13,478 bases of DNA from Bacteroidales bacterium UBA932 (GTDB taxonomy: Bacteria; Bacteroidota; Bacteroidia; Bacteroidales; UBA932). The notes under the pieces were generated by a model. That model did no database searches and was not told the origin of the DNA. It was given only the letters and a program-made list of their open reading frames with translations. Shown here piece by piece: positions 7,412 to 13,354 of the stretch; positions within the stretch are counted from its first letter, which is position 1, and each line of letters begins with the position of its first letter. The position numbers and the translations under genes were made by a program. The stretch covers positions 23,629-37,106 of the forward strand of contig DBDM01000154.1 in the NCBI GenBank assembly GCA_002293585.1. Reading direction: 5' to 3'.

Positions 7412-8854
7412 ATGGATATAAAAAAGCTTATCAAACAACCAGAAGGCCGGCGATTGGAGTTTAAGCGTGAACTGCCGGACAATGCCGACTTGGCAAAGAC
7501 CATTGTGGCTTTTGCTAATGATGCGGGAGGAGAGCTTTATATTGGCATTAGTAATAATCGCGAGGTTGTTGGGATTGCGGAAAATGAACTCTTAGCAATA
7601 GAGGAAAAGATAAGCAATATAATTTATGACCGTTGCTATCCTGCTATTTTACCCGAAATTACTTTCTTGATGGATGATGACAAGCACTTGATAAAAGTGT
7701 CGGTATATCGTGGCAGTACACCTCCTTATTATTTGAAAGATAAAGGTAAGTTGCAAGGAACTTATATTCGTGTCGGTTCAACTAACAGGCAGGCAGATGA
7801 AATAATAATTGCCGAATTGGAGCGCCATAAACGAAACATCTCGTTCGACAGCGAGCTTGTTATGGATAAACCTGCAAAAGATTTGGATATTAAAGGCTTT
7901 CAAGAAGAATATAAAGAGAGGACGGGTGAAATATTAGATAAACAAACGTTACGGAAACTGGAACTTACGAAAGATGTTCAAGGTGTAGCATATCCGACGA
8001 ATGCTTTGGTGTTGTTTTCGGATGACGAACTCCGGCAGTCGATGTTTCATTTTGCTAAAGTGGAGTGCGCGAGGTTCAAGGGAGTTGGATCGGAGGAATT
8101 TATTGATCAAAGAAGTATCTATTCCAATATTGCGACACAAGCGGAGGAAGCCTATAATTTTGTACTTCGTCATATCAATAAAGGGGCAACCATAGAAGGT
8201 GTCTACACAATTTCCCGCTGGGAATATCCGGTGAAAGCCATCAGAGAAGTGATTAGAAATGCTATTGTTCACAGGGATTATTCACTTACCGGCAAAGATG
8301 TTAAGATCGCTATTTATGATGATATGATTGAAATTACAAGTCCCGGTTTATTGCCGCCATCAATTGATTATTCAGCGATGGAAAGCCGTCAAAGTGATGC
8401 CCGGAACAAGATTATTGCGCCTGTATTCAAACAATTGGGGATTATTGATCAGTGGGGAAATGGGTTGAAGTTGATAGCCGGCGAATTGAAAGATTATCCG
8501 CAGATTGATTTTCGGTGGAAAGAAATAGGCCTGTCATTTCAAATACAATTTGTAAAACTTGATTTTGTGGCACAACAAGAGTTAGGGCAAGAGTTAGGGC
8601 AAGAGCGAGAGGAACAAACGTTATATAGTGTTATTCTTGAAAAATTGACTGTTGCACCATTATCCAGACAAGAAATGATGCTTGCATTTAACTTACAAAA
8701 GGTGTCGGGGTATCTGAATAGGACACTTTCTAAGTTACTCGACCAAAAGTTAATTGATAGGACTATTCCGGATAATTTAAACCATCCGGCTCAACAATTT
8801 AAGTTAACGGCACGAGGCAAAATGTTTTTGGAATTATTGGCACGTAAAAAATAA
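7412..8854 (+). CDS. AlbA_2 (Schlafen-like) / RecG-C-like ATP-binding regulator
   Basis: The 480-residue protein has the known multidomain plan of AlbA_2 proteins. The N-terminal AlbA_2 domain (about 1-135) has ESP-like EFKREL (16-21), FANDAGGELYIGI (34-46) and TYIRVGSTN (117-125). The middle domain (about 200-380) resembles the histidine-kinase-type ATPase fold at the C-terminus of RecG-like regulators, with IREVIRNAIVHRDY (277-290) and DQWGNGLKLI (346-355). A winged-helix segment ends the protein (about 404-475). Between the last two lies a QELGQELGQEREEQ linker encoded by a tandem DNA repeat. Members are often annotated as transcriptional regulators or helicase-related, and AlbA_2 domains also occur in defence-associated proteins; the function here is open. 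Base composition is AT-rich compared with the preceding operon (21 G/C in 60 at 7621-7680 versus 38 in 60 at 5821-5880), suggesting transfer. The ATG at 7412 starts the conserved domain directly. Confidence 0.85.
   Translation: MDIKKLIKQPEGRRLEFKRELPDNADLAKTIVAFANDAGGELYIGISNNREVVGIAENELLAIEEKISNIIYDRCYPAILPEITFLMDDDKHLIKVSVYRGSTPPYYLKDKGKLQGTYIRVGSTNRQADEIIIAELERHKRNISFDSELVMDKPAKDLDIKGFQEEYKERTGEILDKQTLRKLELTKDVQGVAYPTNALVLFSDDELRQSMFHFAKVECARFKGVGSEEFIDQRSIYSNIATQAEEAYNFVLRHINKGATIEGVYTISRWEYPVKAIREVIRNAIVHRDYSLTGKDVKIAIYDDMIEITSPGLLPPSIDYSAMESRQSDARNKIIAPVFKQLGIIDQWGNGLKLIAGELKDYPQIDFRWKEIGLSFQIQFVKLDFVAQQELGQELGQEREEQTLYSVILEKLTVAPLSRQEMMLAFNLQKVSGYLNRTLSKLLDQKLIDRTIPDNLNHPAQQFKLTARGKMFLELLARKK
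8576..8605 (+). repeat. In-frame 12-bp tandem repeat (ELGQ linker)
   Basis: CAAGAGTTAGGG occurs twice head to tail (8576-8587, 8588-8599), followed by a half copy CAAGAG. The unit length is a multiple of three, so gain or loss of units would keep the frame and alter only the linker between the ATPase-like and winged-helix domains (residues about 389-400). Comparable GQ-containing repeat linkers occur in this family as I recall it. Confidence 0.8.
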
Positions 8855-8858
8855 GCGG

Positions 8859-8951
8859 ATGCAGTTGAAATACAACATGCAAATGATACGACAGGATAAA
8901 ACCCTTGCCCGCCGCCTCGCTCAAATACGCAAGGTAGCAGCTATATTGTAA
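8859..8951 (+). CDS. Possible small protein of 30 residues, or gene remnant
   Basis: An ATG 4 nt after the preceding stop opens a 30-codon frame (MQLKYNMQMIRQDKTLARRL, then AQIRKVAAIL) ending at TAA 8949-8951, just before the next gene. It is basic and could form an amphipathic helix. The central part (about 8900-8930) is GC-richer than both neighbours, which argues as much for a leftover piece of older sequence as for a real gene. No recognisable ribosome-binding site or family. Confidence 0.25.
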   Translation: MQLKYNMQMIRQDKTLARRLAQIRKVAAIL

Positions 8952-8961
8952 TTTTATTAGA

Positions 8962-9999
8962 ATGATCCAATCAAATATATCCGAAGTAAAAAATATATCC
9001 GTTCACTTTGTCGGGAATAAAGCAACAGACGAAACGCTGAAATTATCGTTAAGTAAACCGGATCTTAATGAAGAAATGGGAAATATATTAAATATGTATT
9101 TCCTTTCCCCCTTCAAATCCACAGAATACTTCAATTTCTATCACGACATTGATATGAACATGAACGAAGTATTTGTGTGTGCAAGCAAGATTTTCGACAA
9201 TCCTGAAAGCCTTTTGGAACAGTCCGTAAATCTTGCTAAGCATTTGTATGAACAGAGTACCCATCCCAAAATAAAAGGCGGGGAGTTTTACACCGTGTAT
9301 TTCAAGGATTGCATTATTGACGGTGAAACGGTGGATGCCGTTGGACTGTTCAAGTCGGAAAATAAGGATACGTTCTTAAAAGTTTTTCCTAAAGGTGAAG
9401 GTTTTGAAATAGAAAGTGAAAAGGGAATAAACATCAATAAATTAGATAAAGGCTGTTTGATATTCAATACGGAGCGTGAACAGGGTTATGTGGTCGCCAT
9501 TGTGGACAATACGAATAGAGGCGTTGAGGCGCAATATTGGACGGACGATTTCCTGCATGTTCGCCAGCGCAAGGATGAGTATTACAATACCCAAAATATT
9601 TTATCGCTTACCAAGCATTTCATCAAAGATGAACTTCCGCAACAGTTCGAGATTTCCAAAGCCGACCAGGTAGATATGTTGAATAAGTCGGTCAAATTTT
9701 TTAAAGAGAATGACAATTTCGATTTAAAAGAATTTGCCAATGAAGTAATGGAAAGCCCCGACGTAATTAAGAGTTTCAAGAAATATAAAACTGCTTATGA
9801 GCAGGATTTCGATATGGATATTGCCGATAATTTTACCATTTCGGAAAGTGCGGTGAAGAGGCAGGCGCGCATATTTAAAAGCGTTATTAAATTAGATAAA
9901 AATTTTCACATCTACATTCACGGCAATCGTGATTTGATAGAACAAGGCGAGGATAGGAAGGGGAAATTTTATAAAGTGTACTATCAGGAAGAAAATTAA
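8962..9999 (+). CDS. Nucleoid-associated protein of the YejK/NdpA (37-kDa) family
   Basis: This 345-residue protein matches the pattern of the YejK/NdpA nucleoid-associated family as found in Bacteroidota. It has an N-terminal alpha/beta part with SLSKPDLNEEMGNILNMYFL (28-47) and FNFYHDIDMNMNEVF, then KGGEFYTVYFKDCIIDG and AVGLFKSENKDTFLKV. The helical second half has ADQVDMLNKSVKFF and the end NFHIYIHGNRDLIEQG. E. coli YejK is of similar size (about 335 residues) and was found in nucleoid preparations; the molecular role is poorly defined, so DNA binding here rests on family membership. The gene is complete, acidic and lysine-rich, AT-rich like the AlbA_2 gene before it, and has no clear promoter of its own. 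The 107-nt gap allows co-transcription with the AlbA_2 gene. It ends in a 14-bp AT-rich palindrome (9991-10004). Confidence 0.85.
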   Translation: MIQSNISEVKNISVHFVGNKATDETLKLSLSKPDLNEEMGNILNMYFLSPFKSTEYFNFYHDIDMNMNEVFVCASKIFDNPESLLEQSVNLAKHLYEQSTHPKIKGGEFYTVYFKDCIIDGETVDAVGLFKSENKDTFLKVFPKGEGFEIESEKGININKLDKGCLIFNTEREQGYVVAIVDNTNRGVEAQYWTDDFLHVRQRKDEYYNTQNILSLTKHFIKDELPQQFEISKADQVDMLNKSVKFFKENDNFDLKEFANEVMESPDVIKSFKKYKTAYEQDFDMDIADNFTISESAVKRQARIFKSVIKLDKNFHIYIHGNRDLIEQGEDRKGKFYKVYYQEEN

Positions 10000-10071
10000 T
10001 TTTCAGGAAAAGTCAAATTCAAACAGTTTATAATATTGAAAATAAGTTAGATATCCTCATTTTCATAAAAT

Positions 10072-10088
10072 CGCACATTAAAAAGTGC
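10072..10088 (+). repeat. Left copy of 17-bp inverted repeat bracketing the ATPase gene
   Basis: CGCACATTAAAAAGTGC here is, apart from one base, the reverse complement of GCACTTTTTAATATGCG at 11359-11375. The inner 12 bp match perfectly. The two copies enclose 10089-11358, that is the ATPase gene with its promoter. Read alone, the left copy also folds on itself (CGCAC/GTGCG). Confidence 0.7.
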
Positions 10089-10095
10089 GTTTTTT
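10072..10095 (+). terminator. Terminator-like hairpin after the nucleoid-associated gene
   Basis: A 5-bp stem CGCAC/GTGCG (10072-10076 with 10085-10089) closes an 8-nt A-rich loop and is followed by six T residues (10090-10095). It is placed 73 nt after the stop of the preceding gene. The stem is short, and it coincides with the left inverted repeat, so termination may not be its only or main role. Confidence 0.5.
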
Positions 10096-10129
10096 CATAA
10101 AATTGCACTTTTATTTCAGTAAATATATA

Positions 10130-10137
10130 TATATTTG
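10130..10137 (+). promoter_or_regulatory. -7 box of the AAA ATPase gene
   Basis: TATATTTG fits TAnnTTTG. The best -33 candidate, TTG at 10103-10105, is 24 nt away, longer than usual. The box overlaps the TTG codon at 10135, so that codon cannot be the translation start of a transcript made here; the ATG at 10156 is. TTGCA (10135-10139) and TGCAA (10150-10154) form an inverted pair across the likely transcription start and may be an operator. Confidence 0.6.
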
Positions 10138-10155
10138 CATAAAATAAGGTGCAAT

Positions 10156-11322
10156 ATGGAAGAATTACGACTTTTATTCAATGATTTACTGTCTGCTACC
10201 AATATGCAGTTTGTGCGCTACCTGCACGACCGGCTGCCTTGGGACGACCGTATGATGGCTGTTGTAGGCCCGCGTGGCGTGGGGAAAACGACCATGCTGC
10301 TGCAACATATTAAACAATACCTGAACCCGCAGAAAACCTTATACGTCAAAGCCGACGATTTATATTTTACCACACATCGCCTGTTCGATACGGCCAATGA
10401 GTTTTTTAAGTATGGCGGGCGGCATTTTTATATTGATGAAATACATAAATATCCCAACTGGTCGCAGGAGTTGAAAATGATGTATGACTATCTGCCGCGC
10501 CTGCAAGTGGTGTTTACAGGCTCGTCCATCCTTGATATTTACAGGGGACAGGCCGACCTGAGCCGCAGGGTGCTGGCTTATCATCTCGACGGATTGTCGT
10601 TCCGTGAATTTATTTGCATGAAAGAAAATGTACAGCTACCGGCCTGTTCTTTGAAAGACATCCTGCAGCATAAAGTGAGTGCCGGAGGACGACAGCCCTT
10701 GCCGCTTTTTAAAGAATACCTGCAAACCGGTTATTACCCGTTTTTTATGGATACCGGTTATAATAAACGTTTGCAATCTATCATCAATCTTATACTGGAA
10801 GTTGATGTTCCGCTGCATGCCAACATGAACGTTGGCTCTGTGCGTAAATTGAAGCAACTGCTATACATTATAGCACAATCAGTGCCGTTTAAACCCAATA
10901 TGACAAAGCTGGCGGCGCTTACAGACACGCACCGCAACATGCTGTCCGATTATTTTTATTACCTTGAAAAGGCCGGACTGATCTTGCAGTTGCGCACCGG
11001 CGCCAATGGGGTCAATGCCTTGGGAAAGGTGGAAAAATTGTACCTGAACAATACCGACTTATTGTATGCGCTGGCCGAAGATAAACCTAATAAAGGGAAT
11101 ATCCGTGAAACATTTTTCTTTAACCAAATGCAGGTCAACAATGCCGTCACATCGGCCGAAAAAGGAGATTTTACTATTGGTAAATACACCTTTGAAGTGG
11201 GAGGAGAGGGGAAAACACAACGGCAGGTGCTGGGTGTTAAAGATGCTTTTATTGTGAAGGATGATATAGAATATGGCGCCGGTAATATCCTGCCGCTCTG
11301 GAGCTTTGGCTTCAATTATTGA
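10156..11322 (+). CDS. AAA ATPase with C-terminal DUF4143 domain
   Basis: Counted from the ATG at 10156, the protein has 388 residues. An alternative TTG start at 10135 is rejected because it lies in the -7 promoter box. The N-terminal AAA_14-type ATPase shows a Walker A motif VVGPRGVGKTT (36-46), Walker B HFYIDEIHK (90-98), and a sensor-like VVFTGSSI (118-125), followed by SRRVLAYHLDGLSFREF (137-152). The second half (about 190-388) has the layout of DUF4143, whose fold is nuclease-like in related proteins, ending in a KYTFEVGGEGKTQRQV strand region. Such proteins are present in many copies in Bacteroidota genomes; their role is not established. The gene is bracketed by a 17-bp inverted repeat and by GCACTTTT motifs, and has its own promoter. 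Base composition is nearer to the core genes than to the AT-rich pair before it. Confidence 0.9.
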   Translation: MEELRLLFNDLLSATNMQFVRYLHDRLPWDDRMMAVVGPRGVGKTTMLLQHIKQYLNPQKTLYVKADDLYFTTHRLFDTANEFFKYGGRHFYIDEIHKYPNWSQELKMMYDYLPRLQVVFTGSSILDIYRGQADLSRRVLAYHLDGLSFREFICMKENVQLPACSLKDILQHKVSAGGRQPLPLFKEYLQTGYYPFFMDTGYNKRLQSIINLILEVDVPLHANMNVGSVRKLKQLLYIIAQSVPFKPNMTKLAALTDTHRNMLSDYFYYLEKAGLILQLRTGANGVNALGKVEKLYLNNTDLLYALAEDKPNKGNIRETFFFNQMQVNNAVTSAEKGDFTIGKYTFEVGGEGKTQRQVLGVKDAFIVKDDIEYGAGNILPLWSFGFNY

Positions 11323-11358
11323 TTTTGCACTTTTAAACTTGCATTTTTTAATTAAATA

Positions 11359-11375
11359 GCACTTTTTAATATGCG
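11359..11375 (-). repeat. Right copy of 17-bp inverted repeat, overlapping the recX start
   Basis: GCACTTTTTAATATGCG is the reverse complement of the copy at 10072-10088 with one mismatch. Its last five bases are the first codons of recX. Two similar elements, TTGCACTTTTAAAC (11325-11338) and TTGCATTTTTTAATT (11339-11353), precede it, so the whole 48-nt spacer is built from GCAc-T-run units. Confidence 0.7.
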
Positions 11376-11847
11376 TTTATCTTCATCCCAAGCCCTTGCC
11401 CGCCTGCAGCGCCTCTGCAGCCGTAGCGAGAAATGTACGGCGGATATTCGAAAAAAACTGGCGGACTGGGAAGTTCCTGCCGCCGAGGCGCCGGAGATCA
11501 TCGCCTCCCTGCAAGCCGGCGGGTTCGTCGACGAGCAACGCTATGCCAAAGCCTTTGCACGCGACAAAAGCCGCCTGGCGCGTTGGGGATTGCTGAAAAT
11601 AAGCAATGCTTTAAAAAATAAACAGATAAATGATGCTGTGATCAAGGCCGCATTGGCGGAAATCGACCCTTCGACGGCACACAATAACTTAGTGCATTTG
11701 TTGCGGCAAAAAAAACAAAGCCTCAAACCGGATTCGCCGGAAGCACAAAAAGTAAAATTATTGCGTTTTGCCCTTTCCCGCGGCTACAGCTACGAGGAGG
11801 CGCGAGGTGTAGTTGACGGTTTATTCAAAATGGTACCGCACAAATAA
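11371..11847 (+). CDS. recX: Regulatory protein RecX
   Basis: The 158-residue protein fits RecX, a small helical protein that binds RecA filaments and modulates recombination and SOS induction. The best landmark is GFVDEQRYAKAFARDKSRLARWG (51-73), the conserved FxDExRYAxxFxRDxxxxxxxG core. The preceding CSRSEKCTADIRKKLADW (16-33) and the final YSYEEARGVVDGLF fit the three-helix repeats of the family. Length is typical. recA is not adjacent. The 48-nt spacer upstream contains no recognisable TAnnTTTG promoter and ends in the right inverted repeat of the ATPase cassette, so recX may be read from the ATPase promoter or from an atypical one. Its 3' end overlaps the convergent NagB-like gene by 27 bp. 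Confidence 0.9.
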   Translation: MRLSSSQALARLQRLCSRSEKCTADIRKKLADWEVPAAEAPEIIASLQAGGFVDEQRYAKAFARDKSRLARWGLLKISNALKNKQINDAVIKAALAEIDPSTAHNNLVHLLRQKKQSLKPDSPEAQKVKLLRFALSRGYSYEEARGVVDGLFKMVPHK

Positions 11848-12171
11848 TTCCATGGCTTGATATTCGGCCATGCCTAACTTGTCGTATTGAATGGCGGTCT
11901 TATTGTTCCGCTCCTCGGCGCGCTGCCAGAACTCGCGCGGGTCGGTGCCGGGGAACAGGGGACGGTCTTTTTGCGACTGGTGTTTGAAGATCGCCATGCG
12001 TTTAATGCGGCTTTCTTCGGGACTGAGCGGCACGGCCATGTCCACTTCCTCAATATCCCATTCCTGCCAGGCCCCGCGGTAAAGCCATATCCGGCAATCT
12101 TGCAGCCAGGACTCACGGCGTAGTTGCTTCAACGCTTCCAGGATAGCCATAAAACACACGCGGTGTGCCCC
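11821..12171 (-). CDS. C-terminal fragment of NagB/LmbE-like glucosamine-6-phosphate deaminase fusion protein
   Basis: Only the last 116 residues are present, read on the minus strand from about 12171 to the TAA at 11823-11821. They start GAHRVCFMAILEALKQLRRE and continue with WLYRGAWQEWDIEEVDMAVPLSP, KHQSQKDRPLFPG and REFWQRAEERN. From memory this is the closing part of the long (about 650-residue) Bacteroidota proteins annotated as glucosamine-6-phosphate deaminase, in which a NagB-like domain precedes a PIG-L/LmbE deacetylase-like domain. The GAHR stretch corresponds to the GTHR motif of the LmbE-like part. Just upstream, an in-frame stop (12174-12172) and unrelated sequence replace the rest of the gene. 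A GTG at 12159 could be called as a start, but homology extends beyond it, so the fragment is broken by the junction and not a short gene. Catalysis from this piece is unlikely. Confidence 0.8.
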   Translation of the reverse strand, partial: GAHRVCFMAILEALKQLRRESWLQDCRIWLYRGAWQEWDIEEVDMAVPLSPEESRIKRMAIFKHQSQKDRPLFPGTDPREFWQRAEERNNKTAIQYDKLGMAEYQAMELFVRYHFE

Positions 12172-12334
12172 TCACAACCTTCCTCTCCCACCCCCATCAT
12201 TTTACAAGCCAAGTTATCAATCTATCAGTCTGCTGTATGCAGCAGGAGAAGGGTAGGTAGAAGGTAACTTCACCCACAAAGTGATTTACCGTTGGGATCT
12301 TTCGCTTTTCTGGCACGTTACGCGGCGCAGACTG

Positions 12335-12373
12335 GTTTCCGACGTTTCGGAGCAACTTATCAATACAGCCTTC
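12335..12373 (-). repeat. Possible relic of an insect transposable element
   Basis: The minus strand reads EGCIDKLLRNVGN across these bases, similar in feel to short peptides that recur next to retroelement pseudogenes in termite genomes. The surrounding frame is short and has no domain. This rests on memory of similar sequences, not on any alignment. Confidence 0.3.
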
Positions 12374-13036
12374 AAGGATCAAGCAGTCCAAGGAACGTCG
12401 GTAAATAGCTATAAATCTACGCTACGTAACATCCTACAAGAGTGAATATCTCATTCACAAAGAGCCGCAGATTAAAATCATAAATTACCTTTAATATTTT
12501 AATTTTACATTCCTGGAATTTATATAGCTACCTGAAAGAGTTTTTTTTTTCAACTACTACGAGATGGTTAAATTCTCTAAATACTCTACTTCTTGGAAAA
12601 TTATATTGGAATGGATGATTGGCAATGTCGTTATATCCGAGGTAGATGCTGTTATGTACGTCGTACTAAGCAAGGCAGGAAAACACTTGCCTTATGGGGA
12701 TTTAGTTGGTACCACAGAATGTTTGTCGCTATAGACGAGGTGTCGTATTAACCGAGGTTGTTATAACCGAGTCCAAATGTAATTATAAACAAAGATGACA
12801 TTTTTAAGACAGTCTTGACACGTCAGTATGTCGAATTATGCTCTCTGGCGAAATACAACTATCGGTACGTCTTATCAGTTTTTCTACTCAGAAACTGAAC
12901 CATAGAATAAATCAAGACTCAACGACTGATGGATTTTTCATCTGTTGGAAACACGACAGTCAGTGTACGTGAACGAAACATCAAGGCGCGTTCGCATAAC
13001 CATTATTGATGTGGAAAAGCACATTGTGGTTTACGC

Positions 13037-13328
13037 GGGGGCGCAGTTGGTTGAGGCGCCGCAGCTCCTAGCCGGAAGGTTCGCCGGTTCGATTCTCGAT
13101 GGAGTCATTGGGATTTTTTCATCAGTTTAATCCTTCCGGTCGCACTATGGCCCTGGGATCGACTCAGCTTCTAACGCAAATAAGTACCAGGAGTATCTCC
13201 TAGGGTTAAAGGCGGCCGGTGCGTAGGGATGACAACCTTACAACCGTCACTTGCTGACTTTCTAGACATTCTGGAGGTCTTGCCTCCTGTCTAGGCTTGT
13301 AATGGAACAGCTGGCTTTTACTACAGAT
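13037..13328 (+). repeat. tRNA-derived SINE with Pol III A and B boxes
   Basis: GGGCGCAGTTGG (13039-13050) fits the tRNA A box (TRGCNNAGTNGG) except for its first base. GGTTCGATTCT (13086-13096) fits the B box (GGTTCGANTCC) with one mismatch. The 35-nt spacing is right for an internal Pol III promoter, but no cloverleaf with paired acceptor stem is apparent, so it is not a working tRNA gene. The body continues through 13141-13320 (the KGGRCVG-like shadow frames) and is followed by a TG-rich tail. Termite SINEs of tRNA origin such as Talua are a natural comparison. The exact ends are uncertain. Confidence 0.6.
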
Positions 13329-13354
13329 TGTGTGTATGTGTGTGTGTGTGCGTG
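13329..13354 (+). repeat. TG dinucleotide microsatellite
   Basis: Alternating TG with single interruptions (one A, one C) spans 26 bases at the end of the SINE-like body. Such repeats are usual in animal genomes, including as SINE tails, and rare in Bacteroidota. Confidence 0.85.

Larger units (their letters stand above)
10061..10108 (+). repeat. Two direct 16-bp repeats, 32-bp period, upstream of the ATPase gene
   Basis: TTTCATAAAATCGCAC (10061-10076) and TTTCATAAAATTGCAC (10093-10108) differ by one base and are spaced by exactly 32 nt, about three helix turns. They lie just before the ATPase promoter and could be operator half-sites. The first overlaps the terminator-like hairpin and the left inverted repeat. 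Confidence 0.65.

Noticed and set aside
9991..10004. Perfect 14-bp palindrome GAAAATTAATTTTC over the stop codon of the nucleoid-associated gene
   Set aside because: Purely AT-rich with only two G/C pairs; such palindromes arise easily by chance and it has no loop or following T run.
11371..11420. Similarity between the recX start (CCCTTGCCCGCC) and the micro-ORF at 8859-8951
   Set aside because: Only a 12-base shared string; too short to argue duplication of recX, and flanks differ.
12157..12159. GTG as the true start of a 112-residue minus-strand protein
   Set aside because: Family-like residues (GAHR) continue upstream of the GTG until the junction, so this is a truncated larger protein.
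1..12171. CRISPR array, integrase/transposase or att sites that could explain the island
   Set aside because: No regularly spaced repeats of suitable length and no recombinase gene were seen in the bacterial part.
12197..12391. 64-codon minus-strand frame in the right-hand part
   Set aside because: Short, no bacterial start context, and lies in eukaryote-like DNA. Only a small stretch (EGCIDKLLRNVGN) is noted as a possible element relic.
13037..13101. Possible tRNA gene
   Set aside because: A and B boxes are present, but no acceptor stem, anticodon arm or discriminator pairing could be found, and the sequence runs on without a tRNA 3' end. A SINE head explains it better.
12945..13130. 61-codon frame in the right-hand part
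   Set aside because: It reads through the tRNA-like SINE head; its protein-like look comes from the tRNA-derived sequence, and no domain is seen.
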